DNA of 64,000 nt, taken from Schistocerca nitens. Its lineage: Eukaryota > Arthropoda > Insecta > Orthoptera > Acrididae. Location: positions 620,673,000 to 620,736,999 of the forward strand of contig NC_064617.1 of NCBI RefSeq assembly GCF_023898315.1. Reading direction: 5' to 3'. A model generated the notes under the pieces. The model ran no database searches and was not told the origin of the DNA. It saw nothing but the letters and a program-made list of their open reading frames with translations. Every line of letters begins with the position of its first letter. Positions within the stretch are counted from its first letter, which is position 1. Made by a program: the position numbers and the translations under genes. This document shows, in pieces, positions 24,147 through 34,857 of the stretch.

Positions 24147-26933
24147 ATGACAAGACAGGGTAACAGTTGGACGGATTTTGATACTGATGACGGACTTCCG
24201 ACTAGAGAAGAGATTTTGAATAAAGTAAGTGAATCAAGTGAACTTGATTACATACAAAGGCAAGATTTACTGCACTTACTTATGAGGTATCTTCATGTCT
24301 TTTCTTCGAAACCTGGAGTAATACGTGACTACGAATATGACATGAAGGTCGCTCCCCATTCTACTTTTTGGAAGACAACGTACTCTGTCCCGTATGCAAG
24401 GCGCGAGGCTGTGAAAAATGAAATATGTAAAATGCTTAAGTGGGAGATCATTGAACCGTCAGACTCACCTTACAGTAGTCCATTATTGCCAGTTTTGAAG
24501 CAGGATGGTAGTGTACGTATAGTTTTGGATGCAAGAAACATAAATAAAATAATTATTCCAGTAAGAACTCGACCTGAGGCTATGGATGAACAATTACAAA
24601 GGTTTCATGGAGTAAAATTCCTCACATCGGTAGACTTGAGATCGAGCTACTGGCAGGTCAAGATGACATCACAGTCTCGAAAATATACAGCGTTTACATT
24701 TGCAGGTAGATCATACCAATTCAAAGTAGTTCCATTTGGTTTGAATGTGAGTTCAGGCGTATTCATAGCTGCTCTTGATCATGTATTAGGACCTGAACTG
24801 TTGGATCGAGTAACAGTGTATGTTGATGACTTACTGATTGCTACGAAATCTTGGGAAGAACATTTAGACATAATAAGCAAAGTTTTCCAGAGGTTTGTTG
24901 ACTATGGAGTCACAGCTAATCTACATAAGTCTAAATTTGGTAAAAGCGAGATTAAATTTTTAGGACATCTTGTATCATCACAGGGAATTACCCCAGATCC
25001 AGACAAACTAGCAGCTATTAAAAACTTTCCTGTGCCCTCTTCTAAACGCCGGTTGAAAGGCTTCCTTGGAATGACTTCCTTTTTCAGAAAGTTTATTTCG
25101 GACCAGTCGATGAACAGTCAAGCCTTGCATGATCTTCTAAAGAAAAATACTCACTGGCATTGGACGCCAGAGTGTCAGGCAGATTTTGATCGCACTAAAC
25201 AAGCACTTCGTAACAGCAATATTTTGTTCCATCCAGACATGGATAAAGAATTCTGTATTTCGTCAGATGCTTCATTTCAGGGGCTTGGTTCTTGTTTGTT
25301 TCAAATAGAAGTAATTGATGGAAAAGAAGAGATAAGAGTTATCAGCTTTGCAAGTATGGTTCTCACAGAATGTGAGAGGTCATACTCGGTGACAGAGTTG
25401 GAGGCTCTGGCCATTGTATGGTCGTTTAAAAGGTTCAATTACTACATCCATGGTCGGAAAATTAAGGTCTTTTCTGATCACCAAGCTCTTAGTTTCTTGC
25501 TCTCGTGTAAACTTCTTCATCCTCGTCTTACACGATGGAGTCTCTTCTTGCAAGAGTATGATTTCGAAACAGTATACATCAAGGGTAAAAACAACATTAT
25601 CGCGGATGCTTTGTCACGCATGCCGCAAGGACTTCCCGAGTCCAGTGAACTTATCGAGCAGATGTCTAACTACCGAATTCTTCTAATGGAAGACCCACTA
25701 CATAGAAAGTATTTCCTTCAGCTCTGCAAGCAGATGCGTATACTCCAAGAAACAGATTCCAAATGGCGTAAGGTCAAACAACTTCTTCTAACAAAACCCG
25801 ATCACCACTTGTCCAAATTTTATAAACTACACAACGATGTTTTATTCCATCGAACTTCTCTCCTCTCTGGTAGATGGTGTGTGTGTATACCACACGCATA
25901 CGTTGAACACCTTATCTGGTACACACATCTTTCCTGGGGTCATTATGGACCTGAAAAATGCAAACGAAAGATTTCTGCGTATTGTTATGTACCAAACTTG
26001 CATCATCGAATCCACAAGTTGTTAAGTACATGTCTTATCTGCCAGAAGGCAAAATCCTTCAACCATTCGAACCTAATTCCTCTGAATCCAATTATTACTG
26101 AGAGACCAAATCAAGTTCTGGCCCTTGATCTCGCCGGCCCCCTGCCGCAAGGGAGGGGAGGGGTGAAATACCTATTCGCATTGATGGATCTTTTCACAAA
26201 ACATGTGAGACTTTATGCAGTGAAATCATCCAGTGCACTTCCGATCATCCGTCGAATCGAACAAGACTATTTTCCTCGATTTGGCAAGCCGGAGGCCATT
26301 CTATCAGATAATGCATCGAATTTCACTGGCAGACAATGGCGCAATTTTCTTGCCAGACATGGCATCAAACAAATACTTATATCTCGTTTCAGACCGCAAT
26401 CTAATCCCACCGAACGTATCTTCAAAGAGTTCAATAGATTCATTCGAACCTACATACCTAATCGACAAACCCGTTGGATTGACTTTGTATCTTCATTCGA
26501 GCAGATTGTCAACAATTTTCCACACTTTTCAACTGGATTTACACCTGCGGAATTAATGACGAGTCATCGGGAAAGAAATGAATGGTTAGATCCCATACCT
26601 AAAATTGTAGAACCAGAATTAGATTTAGATGCAAAACTTAGGCAAGCATTGGTATCCTTAGCTGTACAGGCGAATCTACACAAGAAGTCTTATGACAAGA
26701 AAGTATCTAAAGCTCTTACATATGATATTAATGAAAAGGTGCTTTTACGGACACATTTTAAGCCATCGAAGTTGTTGAAAAGAAATCGGAAATGGAGGCT
26801 ATTGTACGACGGACCATTTGTAGTAATTAGAAAACCACATACAGGATGTTATTTAATAGCGGATCCAGCATCTGGCAGAATTAAAGGATTGTATCACCAC
26901 CAGGATCTCAAGAAGTATAACGAGGCAAAGTAA
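24147..26933 (+). CDS. gypsy pol: reverse transcriptase, RNase H, integrase (open frame)
   Basis: This is a 928-codon open frame in frame 3. The ATG at 24147 is only the first after a stop; the real pol start lay upstream with protease. The reverse transcriptase spans about residues 80-330, with SPLLPVLKQDGSVRIVLDAR, the TSVDLRSSYWQ block and YVDDLL at 225-230. RNase H spans about 365-490, with SSDAS (Asp 374), VTELEALAIVW (Glu 419) and SDHQAL. The integrase has an HHCC zinc finger (HLSWGHYGPEKC...CLICQKAK), then the catalytic core LDLAGP (Asp 661), LSDNASNF (Asp 721) and NPTER (Glu 756), giving D-D34-E. A GPF module (YDGPFVVIRKPHTGCYLI) follows near the end. No chromodomain is visible. All catalytic residues are present. 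Confidence 0.95.
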   Translation: MTRQGNSWTDFDTDDGLPTREEILNKVSESSELDYIQRQDLLHLLMRYLHVFSSKPGVIRDYEYDMKVAPHSTFWKTTYSVPYARREAVKNEICKMLKWEIIEPSDSPYSSPLLPVLKQDGSVRIVLDARNINKIIIPVRTRPEAMDEQLQRFHGVKFLTSVDLRSSYWQVKMTSQSRKYTAFTFAGRSYQFKVVPFGLNVSSGVFIAALDHVLGPELLDRVTVYVDDLLIATKSWEEHLDIISKVFQRFVDYGVTANLHKSKFGKSEIKFLGHLVSSQGITPDPDKLAAIKNFPVPSSKRRLKGFLGMTSFFRKFISDQSMNSQALHDLLKKNTHWHWTPECQADFDRTKQALRNSNILFHPDMDKEFCISSDASFQGLGSCLFQIEVIDGKEEIRVISFASMVLTECERSYSVTELEALAIVWSFKRFNYYIHGRKIKVFSDHQALSFLLSCKLLHPRLTRWSLFLQEYDFETVYIKGKNNIIADALSRMPQGLPESSELIEQMSNYRILLMEDPLHRKYFLQLCKQMRILQETDSKWRKVKQLLLTKPDHHLSKFYKLHNDVLFHRTSLLSGRWCVCIPHAYVEHLIWYTHLSWGHYGPEKCKRKISAYCYVPNLHHRIHKLLSTCLICQKAKSFNHSNLIPLNPIITERPNQVLALDLAGPLPQGRGGVKYLFALMDLFTKHVRLYAVKSSSALPIIRRIEQDYFPRFGKPEAILSDNASNFTGRQWRNFLARHGIKQILISRFRPQSNPTERIFKEFNRFIRTYIPNRQTRWIDFVSSFEQIVNNFPHFSTGFTPAELMTSHRERNEWLDPIPKIVEPELDLDAKLRQALVSLAVQANLHKKSYDKKVSKALTYDINEKVLLRTHFKPSKLLKRNRKWRLLYDGPFVVIRKPHTGCYLIADPASGRIKGLYHHQDLKKYNEAK

Positions 26934-29900
26934 CAAGCAAAGGAAAATTAGCCTAAGGTTTAACCTGTGAAACACTTCGGTATTCAAACACACCAATACG
27001 AGTACTCACACTTTGGCGAAAAACTATGGAGGTAATTGAAGATTCGATTTATTATGGCGTACGAAAAAGAAAGCACATTCCATTTGAGAGGACAGATTCT
27101 CAGTTAGTTTTAAGTTAGTCATAGGTGTAAGCAGTCCAAGTTGGCTGTTGGCATTGAGAAATGCCGTTATTGGTGAAAGGAGATACGGAAGGAAGTAGCA
27201 GATTGCCACCTTCCAACTCCAATGAATATATATGTATGTTAAATATTAGGTTAAGCAATTTCTTTTTCAGCCCTCAAGATGGAATGTTAGTCTTTAAGTG
27301 TACAGAGTACAGCCTATTGCGTGTAAACTGTGCGTTATTGTAACACCGCCATGAACTATACCTTTTGTTAGCGCGATCTTCAGAATTAAACAGATTTGTG
27401 TAGCCAAGTGTTTGAACTGTCAAAAGCAGTTAATAACAGAGAGAGAGAGTATCACGTAGTATTTGATAGTTTTCAGGAGATTCAATCTCAGATTCAAAGT
27501 ATCATCTACGAACAGTAAGCCTCATAAAGATTTAATAGCTAAGCAGCAAAGCATTTCCTTTATTGTTTTAGAACAGCTGTTAGGTCATGTAGTCGAGAGT
27601 GCCACTACATGGAAACATATACGTCGTACTGACAAGTCTGAAGTATTCCTGATGGTAAACGTTTCTTCTTTAAACATGTAAGATGCACTAAAGTAATTAC
27701 CTATTTCACAGCCAAGCCCGACAATCGCCCAGAAGGAAGCGTGAGAAACTAGAAAGCTGTCACCAGATATGACTTACATTATAATAATAAAACTAAGATC
27801 TGATATTAGATTAAAGAATAGCCACTTGAAGGCACACGTGACGCATGTCATGCATCTAAGGTCACAAAAAATATCCTAGTGTAGTTGTGCTAGAATTTGT
27901 ATATGTATATAGTGTATTTATGTTCATATTTGATCCTCTCCTCTTCCACTTCCCCATCCTATCCCATTAAAAAAAAGTGAGGATTAGAATTTGACAGGCT
28001 CATCTGAGTGCTCTTTAGACGGTTGAAGTGGAAACGAAATTTGTGGGAGAGATCCGTTAGCGAAAGTTTTGTTCTAATCGCGTATCGCGAGTAGCAATGT
28101 TGAGAGATTATAATACATTCCGCGAGTAGTACTTGCAGCCAGTAACTTTATGAAGCATGAATCTTCCGGAGAGAAATGCATGAGTATGCTCGACCAGTAG
28201 AGACAGAATTTGTTCAATATGTGCTCTACATAAACAGTGACATTAAATTTTGAAGAGAAACGAAATAACAAGCTGCTTAAAAGATTTGTTTTTAAAAAAA
28301 TTACCTTTGTAAAAGGGAGAGAGAATAACCGAAATAATCGTGCCTTGATGCACAAGTAGTGGTATTCAATACGCTAATCCGGCGTGGCGTGACTGAAAAG
28401 GTTAACAGAATTTTGTGACTGTAAGCAAACTTAAGAAATGTATGTATGTATGTATGTAATTTATGGACATTGTTTAATCTTGTAATGTATTTACCTGTGA
28501 GTAACTTGAACTGTGAACTTTGAAATCACAATGTGAGATGGGAGATGTGAATTTGCAGACACTCTAAGACGTTCTAAACAAAATGCGAGTCGTAAAGTGT
28601 ACAAAATACGTGTGCAGTGACATGTGTACACGCAAGTGCAGGTAGTGACAGCGATCACAGCAAAGCACTTTGCAAACTATATGTAAAACGTTGGCTTCAC
28701 TTACCTGTGTGTGAGCAGCATGGCAGGTCGCAGGGACTGTCGTGTGAAATCCTCGAAACAGACGGTGGTATTTTCTACCCAAGTTTTCGATACGCCGATC
28801 GACGATGGAGAAAGGACACTAGACGTGTGTTTTCCGCGTGTTCTCATTTTAGCAGAGCGCGAGTGACACGTTAAACTTCATACGAGCATACACGAGGGCG
28901 TGTTGCACTGGACTAGTAACCGGCAACAGCGCGCAGCTGCTTGCAATTGGACTCAACAATTAACATTTGAAACACAACCGACGCGCGCGCTGTGGAGGCG
29001 TGTCATTGACCTTAGAATGTTTTCCGTCTCACAACTACGCAAGAGACATTGCTAAAGCTATCACAGTGAAACTTAATTATGAACTTTATTTATTCTGTAA
29101 AAAGAGAAGTCTTAGCTTCAAATTAATTTCCATTTAATCAGTCACGTCGGATATTTTGCGATAGATAGTTAAATAAAGACAAGGCATTACTGAGCACTGA
29201 AACGTTAACTGTAAGGGAAGGTTATCAATCCTGTCCAGAATCCTATAAAACCTTTACCTGTAAGTCTACATTATAGCACGAACCTAACACAGGTTTCTTT
29301 CTGTTTATTTGCATGTAAACGACATGACGCTTGATGCGAGACACTAGAGAGGAAACACGAGCGAACACAAAAAAGACGCTACCCAGGGTCGTGACCTCTC
29401 GGACGACGCCTCTCACCGAACGAGAATAGACGTTGCAGACTCCGCTTAAGTGAGCGCGTGACAAATAAAAGTGTACAGTGTAGTGTCAAGTGAAACGTCC
29501 TGATTAACAACGACATTCTAAAAGAATCTAATGAAACGGATAAAAAACATTACGAGACCAAACAGGTCACAGACAATTTTAGAGGACTGTTTAAGTAATT
29601 ATTTCAATGTATCTGTGCATGTTTGTCTACTGACATGTTTTGTTTTCTATATAGAGTATTATTCATTTATCTCTGTGTGTGTTAGACTTGAGATTGTTTT
29701 TTGTCATATTTTGTTTCACAGTAACAGCAATTAAGATAACAGTGCAAGGACACCTTACAATGAACTGAGAGAAGTGCCAAAGTGCACAAAAGAGACTGAA
29801 AGACTATTTGTTTTCATAACTGTACTGGAAGCATAAAATAACTAGATGACAAACTCATTCCAATTTTATGTTAGAACGAAAGTAAACAGATGATAAAACA

Positions 29901-29958
29901 CAGTAATGTCTTCAAACTACATGTGAGTCCTGATGATCCTTCCGGAATCATCATGCCT
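26934..29958 (+). other. 3-kb non-coding stretch between gypsy integrase and 3' LTR
   Basis: The position where errantiviruses carry env holds no ORF longer than about 90 codons and no signal peptide, furin-site or fusion-peptide pattern I can recognise. A short (ATGT)n run lies at 28440-28457. It could be an eroded third ORF, captured sequence or a long 3' UTR. Confidence 0.6.
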
Positions 29959-29972
29959 CACATGGGAGGCAT
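29959..29972 (+). promoter_or_regulatory. probable polypurine tract
   Basis: Sequence TGGGAGGCAT directly precedes the 3' LTR. It is short and interrupted for a plus-strand primer, but correctly placed. Confidence 0.5.
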
Positions 29973-31008
29973 TGTGACATTACAGCCTTTATCACTGCGA
30001 TTTTTAACATGTAAAAGTTTTTTTTCTGTATTCGCGTCAGTATGTGCGAACTTTTAACATATACCAATGAATGTTGTAACCAGATATCTTTGCCGCGCTC
30101 CTGAAAAGCGCAGAATATCACGATAGCTATAAACTGTTATACGCTGCTATCGATCAGTAAAAAAAAAAAAAAAAAAAAAAGATGCACCTATGTTTAAAAA
30201 TAACAATTGCCAATTTTTTTTACTTCTGCAGGGAGCCGCGCCGCTCTCTAGCCGTTCTGTGAATGTGTTGCGAGTCGGACGCAAAAGTATTGTGCTCCAT
30301 ACTGATATAATCATTTTATTGTAAATTTAAGAGTTTAAGTGATTAAAAATATATGTAGCCACAAACAAGTGAGAATGTATATCATGAAAATTCGCTCCAC
30401 CGCCACAATGGGTGGCCATGTTAATGTAAGTTTCCGTTTTCTTGAAGTTTATTTAATTTCACAAAAAATCTCTCAACCTTATTTTCATTAATTATACTTG
30501 TGATAATCTTTCCTGTTTAAAAGATTTATGCAGCTTATGATCCAGCGTGTGTTCTGTCGGAATAGGAGGCTGTCGTGACGACATCGTTATAGTATTTATT
30601 CCACGTTCTTTCAGTTCCGTTTATATGTTCGTACAAATCCAATTAGTTGGTCCCTTAGGTTTCTTTCATATAACTTCCGTCTGTTCTCTCCGCGCGATCT
30701 TCCTCCGAAAAAAAATTTCTGTTCATTTTTTTTAGTAATTTTCGATATCGCGAATGAGAAAAGACAGCCGCCTCCTGCTCCGAACGGAACACCACGACTT
30801 TTTTAACGTCGGAGAGTACCGCACGAATTTTCCGCTAAAAGGTAATAGAATTTCTTAACGCTGGATCAATTACACATGTTGCTGCTGTTCTCCGACAAAT
30901 CTTGTGTGATTAATAGTAATTTATTCTGTCACGACAAAAAGAACCAATTTTATTTTTACCAAAGCAACAAAGCTTTCAATTAAATTACTAAAAAAAAATC
31001 ATACCAGA
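29973..31008 (+). repeat. 3' LTR of the gypsy element
   Basis: Matches 19554-20631 over its whole length, with an internal A-run of only 22 (30159-30180) against 43 in the 5' copy. It ends ATACCAGA directly before the target duplication CACT. Confidence 0.93.
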
Positions 31009-31758
31009 CACTGGAACGGTTGTCCCCTGACACACAGTCTACAGACGACTGAACAGACATGGATTGTTCACCCGGAGACCTGCAAGGTGAATTGCACTGA
31101 CCCCTAGTCACAGGAGAGCCCGTAAAGCCTTGTGTCAAGAACACAATAAATGGTCGTTGGAACAGTGGTCCCAGGTTATGTTCTCGGACGAGACCAGGTA
31201 TAGTCTGAACTGTGATTCTCGCCGGGTTTTCATCTGGCGTTAACCAGGAACCAGATACCAACCCCTTAATGTCCTTGAAAGCGACCTGTGTGGGGGTCGT
31301 GGTTTGATGGTGTTGGGTGGGATTATGATTGATGTACGTACATCCCTGCATGTCTTTGACCGAGGAACTGTAACAGATCAGGTGTATCGGGATGTCATTT
31401 TGCACCAGTATGTCCGCCTTTTCATGGGTTCAGTGTGTCCCACCTTCCTCCTGATGGATGATAACACCTGGCCCCACCGAGCTGCCATCGTGGAGGAGTA
31501 CATTGAAACAGAAGATATCAGGCGAAAGGAGTGGCCTGCCTGTTCTCCAGACCTAAACCCCAACGGCACGTCTGGGATGCTCTCGGTCGATGTATCGCCG
31601 CACGTCTTCAAACTCCTACGACACTTCAGGAGCTCCGACAGGCACTGGTGCAAAAATGGGATGCTATACCCGAGCAGCTGCTCCACCACCTGATCCAGAG
31701 TATGCCAACTCGTTTTGCGGCCTGCGTGCGTGTGCATGGTGATCATATCCCATATTGA
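31009..31758 (+). pseudogene. Tc1-like transposase, 3' part (after the gypsy insertion)
   Basis: The frame continues exactly from 19553 once the gypsy and one CACT are removed. It shows NRHGLFTRRP, SHRRARKALCQEH, MFSDETRYSL (first catalytic Asp), RGLMVLGGIM, LLMDDNTWPH (second Asp) and ACSPDLNP. A frameshift just after PDLNP moves the end into another frame, HVWDALGRCIAARL to HGDHIPY and a TGA at 31756. Spacing corresponds to the usual DD34E. At least three in-frame stops (near 31027, 31090 and 31240) make it inactive. Confidence 0.88.
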
Positions 31759-31952
31759 TGTCGGGGTACATGCGCAGGAAACAGTGGCGTGTTTCTGGAC
31801 GGTTTTCTCAACTTATCACCAATACCGTGGACTTAATGATCTGCGTCGTGTGTGTTCCCTATGTGCCTATGCTATTTGCTCCAGTTTTGTGTAGTGCTAC
31901 GTTGTGTGGCACCACATGCTGCAATTATCTTTAATTTAGGAGCATGAGCGTA

Positions 31953-32157
31953 GTTATCTTGTTGAATTCACTGAGAAGAGCGATTTTTCACCGCATTTCT
32001 GAGGGTGGTATGTGGCTCAGGGTTGGCAGCCATACATTGAGCGTAGTTTTATTGTGCCACTGATAATGCGCATGGTGTGATTTAATACTAAATGCGATTA
32101 AAAATAATAATAAGAAGAAAAGACGGTGTTACACGGTGTGCTCGTCGCTAAGCTCAC
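31953..32157. other. intron sequence between the Tc1 end and the alkaline phosphatase exon
   Basis: About 200 bases of intron directly next to the splice donor of exon 32158-32331. Confidence 0.6.
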
Positions 32158-32331
32158 CTGGGCCCAGCGGGCGATGGAGGTGGTGTGGTACTCCGTGTTG
32201 TTCTGCGCTAAGCAGTCTCCGACTGGGACGGCCGCCGACACGCCGATGGCACCCATGTTGGTCTTCACTCCGCCCAGGTAGGCGGTCGCTGTGCACGCCG
32301 AGTCAGCCGTCTGAGCATCGACGCAGTACGT
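32158..32331 (-). CDS. alkaline phosphatase, internal exon (catalytic serine)
   Basis: This exon encodes 58 residues on the minus strand, with acceptor TGTGCACAG before ACG and donor CAG|GTGAGC, phase 0 at both ends. It starts TYCVDAQ and contains DSACTATAYLGGVK, the active-site block of alkaline phosphatases, in which the Ser after Asp is the nucleophile that becomes phosphorylated. GVSAAVPVGDC follows, and the exon ends in SIARWAQ. It continues directly from the GLSK that ends exon 49464-49684, giving the family's GLSKTYC junction. It leads into DTGKATGVVTT of exon 4207-4404, so no exon is missing between them. There are no disruptions. Confidence 0.95.
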
Positions 32332-32431
32332 CTGTGCACAGACAACAGAACTGTTGTTACACTGGGATTCCGAGTTCACTTACCATACGTCATTGGTTGC
32401 CTTACTATATCAATTAGGCGGAATGATTATG

Positions 32432-32432
<1 letters not shown>

Positions 32433-32481
<49 letters not shown>
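32433..32481. repeat. (TA)n microsatellite
   Basis: About 24 uninterrupted TA units, about 100 bp upstream (in gene sense) of exon 32158-32331, on its acceptor side. Confidence 0.95.
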
Positions 32482-32484
<3 letters not shown>

Positions 32485-33260
32485 CCACTGCTAGCCACAT
32501 TCGCCAAATCGTGTTGCTCTTAATCGAGTGGTGACGGAATCGATCTCAGATGCGGGCGTAAGTGTGGATCTAGACCTATATAAACTGTAACATTAGGAAC
32601 ACCTCAGCCGCATGTATTTTGAGTGTTATTTATTTATGCGACAGTTTCTGCAAGCAGTCTTCATTTGATGAACGAAGGGATCACGTTTTGTCGAAACTAG
32701 GAGACTACGGATACCAGTTACTTAATGCTGGCAGATATTTCGACTATACACGAGGTTCGATTCCTCCTATACGTTGGTTGGGGCCCTGGAGAAGGCCTAG
32801 TGAAACGCAGAAACTCTTCGCATGAAATTTGACACATAAGCCCTTCGTAGCTCCATGATACCTTTTATTGTGTTCTACAGGAGTTACGTGTGCAGTGTTT
32901 ACACCTATTCGGACTGGAACGCTAGCATATCACAATGTATTTTATATTCCGAGCAACGGCTTACGTTGAAAGGCATAATAAAGAAGAACTCCGCTCACAG
33001 CCCGTAAAGTTGTTTTTTATCTGTCGTTCGTACGGGCCGCTTTGGCCTTGCCATGCACTGAGCTGCCCTTTTGTCATGATGCAGGCAAATTTTAAAGAAT
33101 GGGGCACTTCTTTACCTTTCGCTCGTCATAGTATTGACGATATACTCTCAATAGTAATTTTAGACTAGGAGCGATGGATATGCCTAGGACAGTTTTTTCC
33201 AGCTGTGAGCCGAGTTATTCCTAACATCATGCATAAAGCATATCAGTTTCTGTTGTAAAA
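32482..33260. other. intronic sequence without recognised feature
   Basis: No motif or repeat recognised. Confidence 0.4.
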
Positions 33261-33300
33261 CAGTGGTTCTTCAGTTGTGGTTCCGACCACAGGACTGAGA

Positions 33301-33330
33301 GTTGTAGGGTGGGTGGGGGGGGGGGGGTTT
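33301..33330 (+). repeat. G-rich tract
   Basis: GGGTGGGTGGGGGGGGGGGG at about 33307-33327 could form a G-quadruplex. It lies just inside the left end of the hAT relic. Confidence 0.6.
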
Positions 33331-34671
33331 GGAAGGTGAGTAGCGTGCAAGGTGGGCTAGGTATGTTAAAAACAATGAAAGAAACCACGGTCATATTTTT
33401 AGCATTGTTTGAAACGATGTGAGCGATGTCGGCCGTCGATGGAATCCCCCGTTATCAACTGCGCTGTGACCGTATCTCTAACAGTATCGCGCTCAGAGCA
33501 AGCTTTGCCTCCTCTATCTCGACGCCTCCGTACAGTCTGTCAGACTTCGCTATTAAGACTTGACTGCAGTACGGAACGATTCCTGGGAGGTGACAGACAT
33601 TAAGACACCCGAGGTACATCGGCTGGCGGAGGGCAGGAAGATACGTCAAAGGCGAAAACGAGAAGATACGACGAGAACTACTTATAGCTAGGCTTCGTGA
33701 AAACTAAATCAATGGTGTAGAATGTCTGCAGTGTGTAAGCTATTTAACCGTTTTACTTGCTGGTTGAAGCCTAAGATGTTAAAGATACAACTACAAATGG
33801 AATGTTTTCAAGTAATGAGAAAACAGAAGGAATTTTTATATAGGGAAACGAAATAATTTATTGTGTACTGTACCTAGAAGAGTTTTGTGAATCGACCAAT
33901 GTGACTTCTGTGGCCGTTCAGCCTCTTACCAGAGTTCGCATAGGACTGCTAAATGCCAGAAACCACACACGCTTGCAGAAATTCAGGTTTTAGCATCAGC
34001 GATGAATACAGAATCAACAATGTCTGATGACTCATTTGCTCCACAATTGAAAAGGATTCTTATCTCTCCTGATACATCGGGTAGAACAACTTTATGCAGA
34101 TCTGACAATTTACTCTAGCAGTTAACCTATAAATTGCATCAACTTACACATGGGCCCAAAGTATAAATTTTCATTGCTAAAGGAACGCTCACTGGCTGCA
34201 CTGAATCCGGTTTATTCATAAGAGCTGGCAAAAATCAACCTTGAAACATGGAGGCTTAGAAAAACTTGACCTTTGGTTTAGAAAAACAAGCTTGAAACAC
34301 GCAGACTTAACAAAACTCTTAAATATCATGCCCGAAGTGAACAAACGGTTTTATCTGAATCTCAAGCCTGATAATTTGCTTAATATAGACGATGATAACG
34401 AGGAACATGAAGTGTTGGAATAGGTCATAATTATGGGTATGTTGCATTTAGTATGTGTTCTTTAAGTTCTGTTTATTGTTTCGCATTATTTATAAGCTAC
34501 ACAACAGTCAAAATACCATTTTGCAACTAGACTATATATGAGAATTTTTGGATTAGCGTCATAAAAATAATCGAGAATGTTAATTAAAATTTCATAATTT
34601 TTATAAGAAATAAAGAGGATGCTCCGACTTGGCTAAAAAGAAACAAGTCAGACCTATGAGACTGTTTTTCT

Positions 34672-34857
34672 AGAACGAAACTTTCACTCTGCAAGGGAGT
34701 GTGCGCTGATAGGAAACTTCCTGGCAGATTAAAACTGTTTGCCGGACAGAGACTCGAACTCGGGACCTTTGCTCTTGAGAACTTGCCCGCTAAAGGCAAA
34801 GGTTCCGAGTTCGAGTCTCAGTTCGGCACACGGTTTTAATCTGCCAGTAAGTTTCAA
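34672..34857. repeat. foldback made of two type II SINE pieces head to head
   Basis: 34672-34771 is the tail and B-box side of the SINE on the minus strand (CTTCCTGGCAGATTAAAACT then GAGACTCGAACTCGGGACC). 34793-34857 is the same region on the plus strand (GGTTCCGAGTTCGAGTCTCA then GGTTTTAATCTGCCAGTAAG). The arms pair over about 60 bp around a ~25-base centre. Confidence 0.8.

Larger units (their letters stand above)
19554..31008 (+). mobile_element. Ty3/gypsy LTR retrotransposon, complete but defective
   Basis: Two LTRs (19554-20631 and 29973-31008) enclose a primer-binding site, a gag-like region, protease, and a pol with RT, RNase H and integrase in the gypsy order. A 4-bp target duplication CACT flanks it (19550-19553, 31009-31012). 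By eye the LTRs differ at roughly 20 positions over ~1 kb plus two length differences, so the insertion is fairly young. Gag and protease are broken by stops and frame changes while pol is open. No envelope-like ORF is seen. The element runs antisense to the host alkaline phosphatase gene, inside its second visible intron. Confidence 0.95.
19028..31950 (+). mobile_element. Tc1-like DNA transposon split by a gypsy element
   Basis: Terminal inverted repeats: left CACTCATGATCATAAATTAA at 19028 onward; right, in reverse complement, CGCTCATGCTCCTAAATTAA, ending at 31950. The match continues imperfectly for about 60 bp. TA duplications flank both ends (19026-19027, 31951-31952). Removing the gypsy insertion and its 4-bp duplication leaves about 1,464 bp, the normal length for a Tc1-type element. 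The transposase is on the plus strand in two parts and carries several stops. Confidence 0.93.

Noticed and set aside
26934..29958. envelope gene of the gypsy element
   Set aside because: No ORF of adequate length and no signal peptide, cleavage site or membrane anchor pattern in any plus-strand frame.
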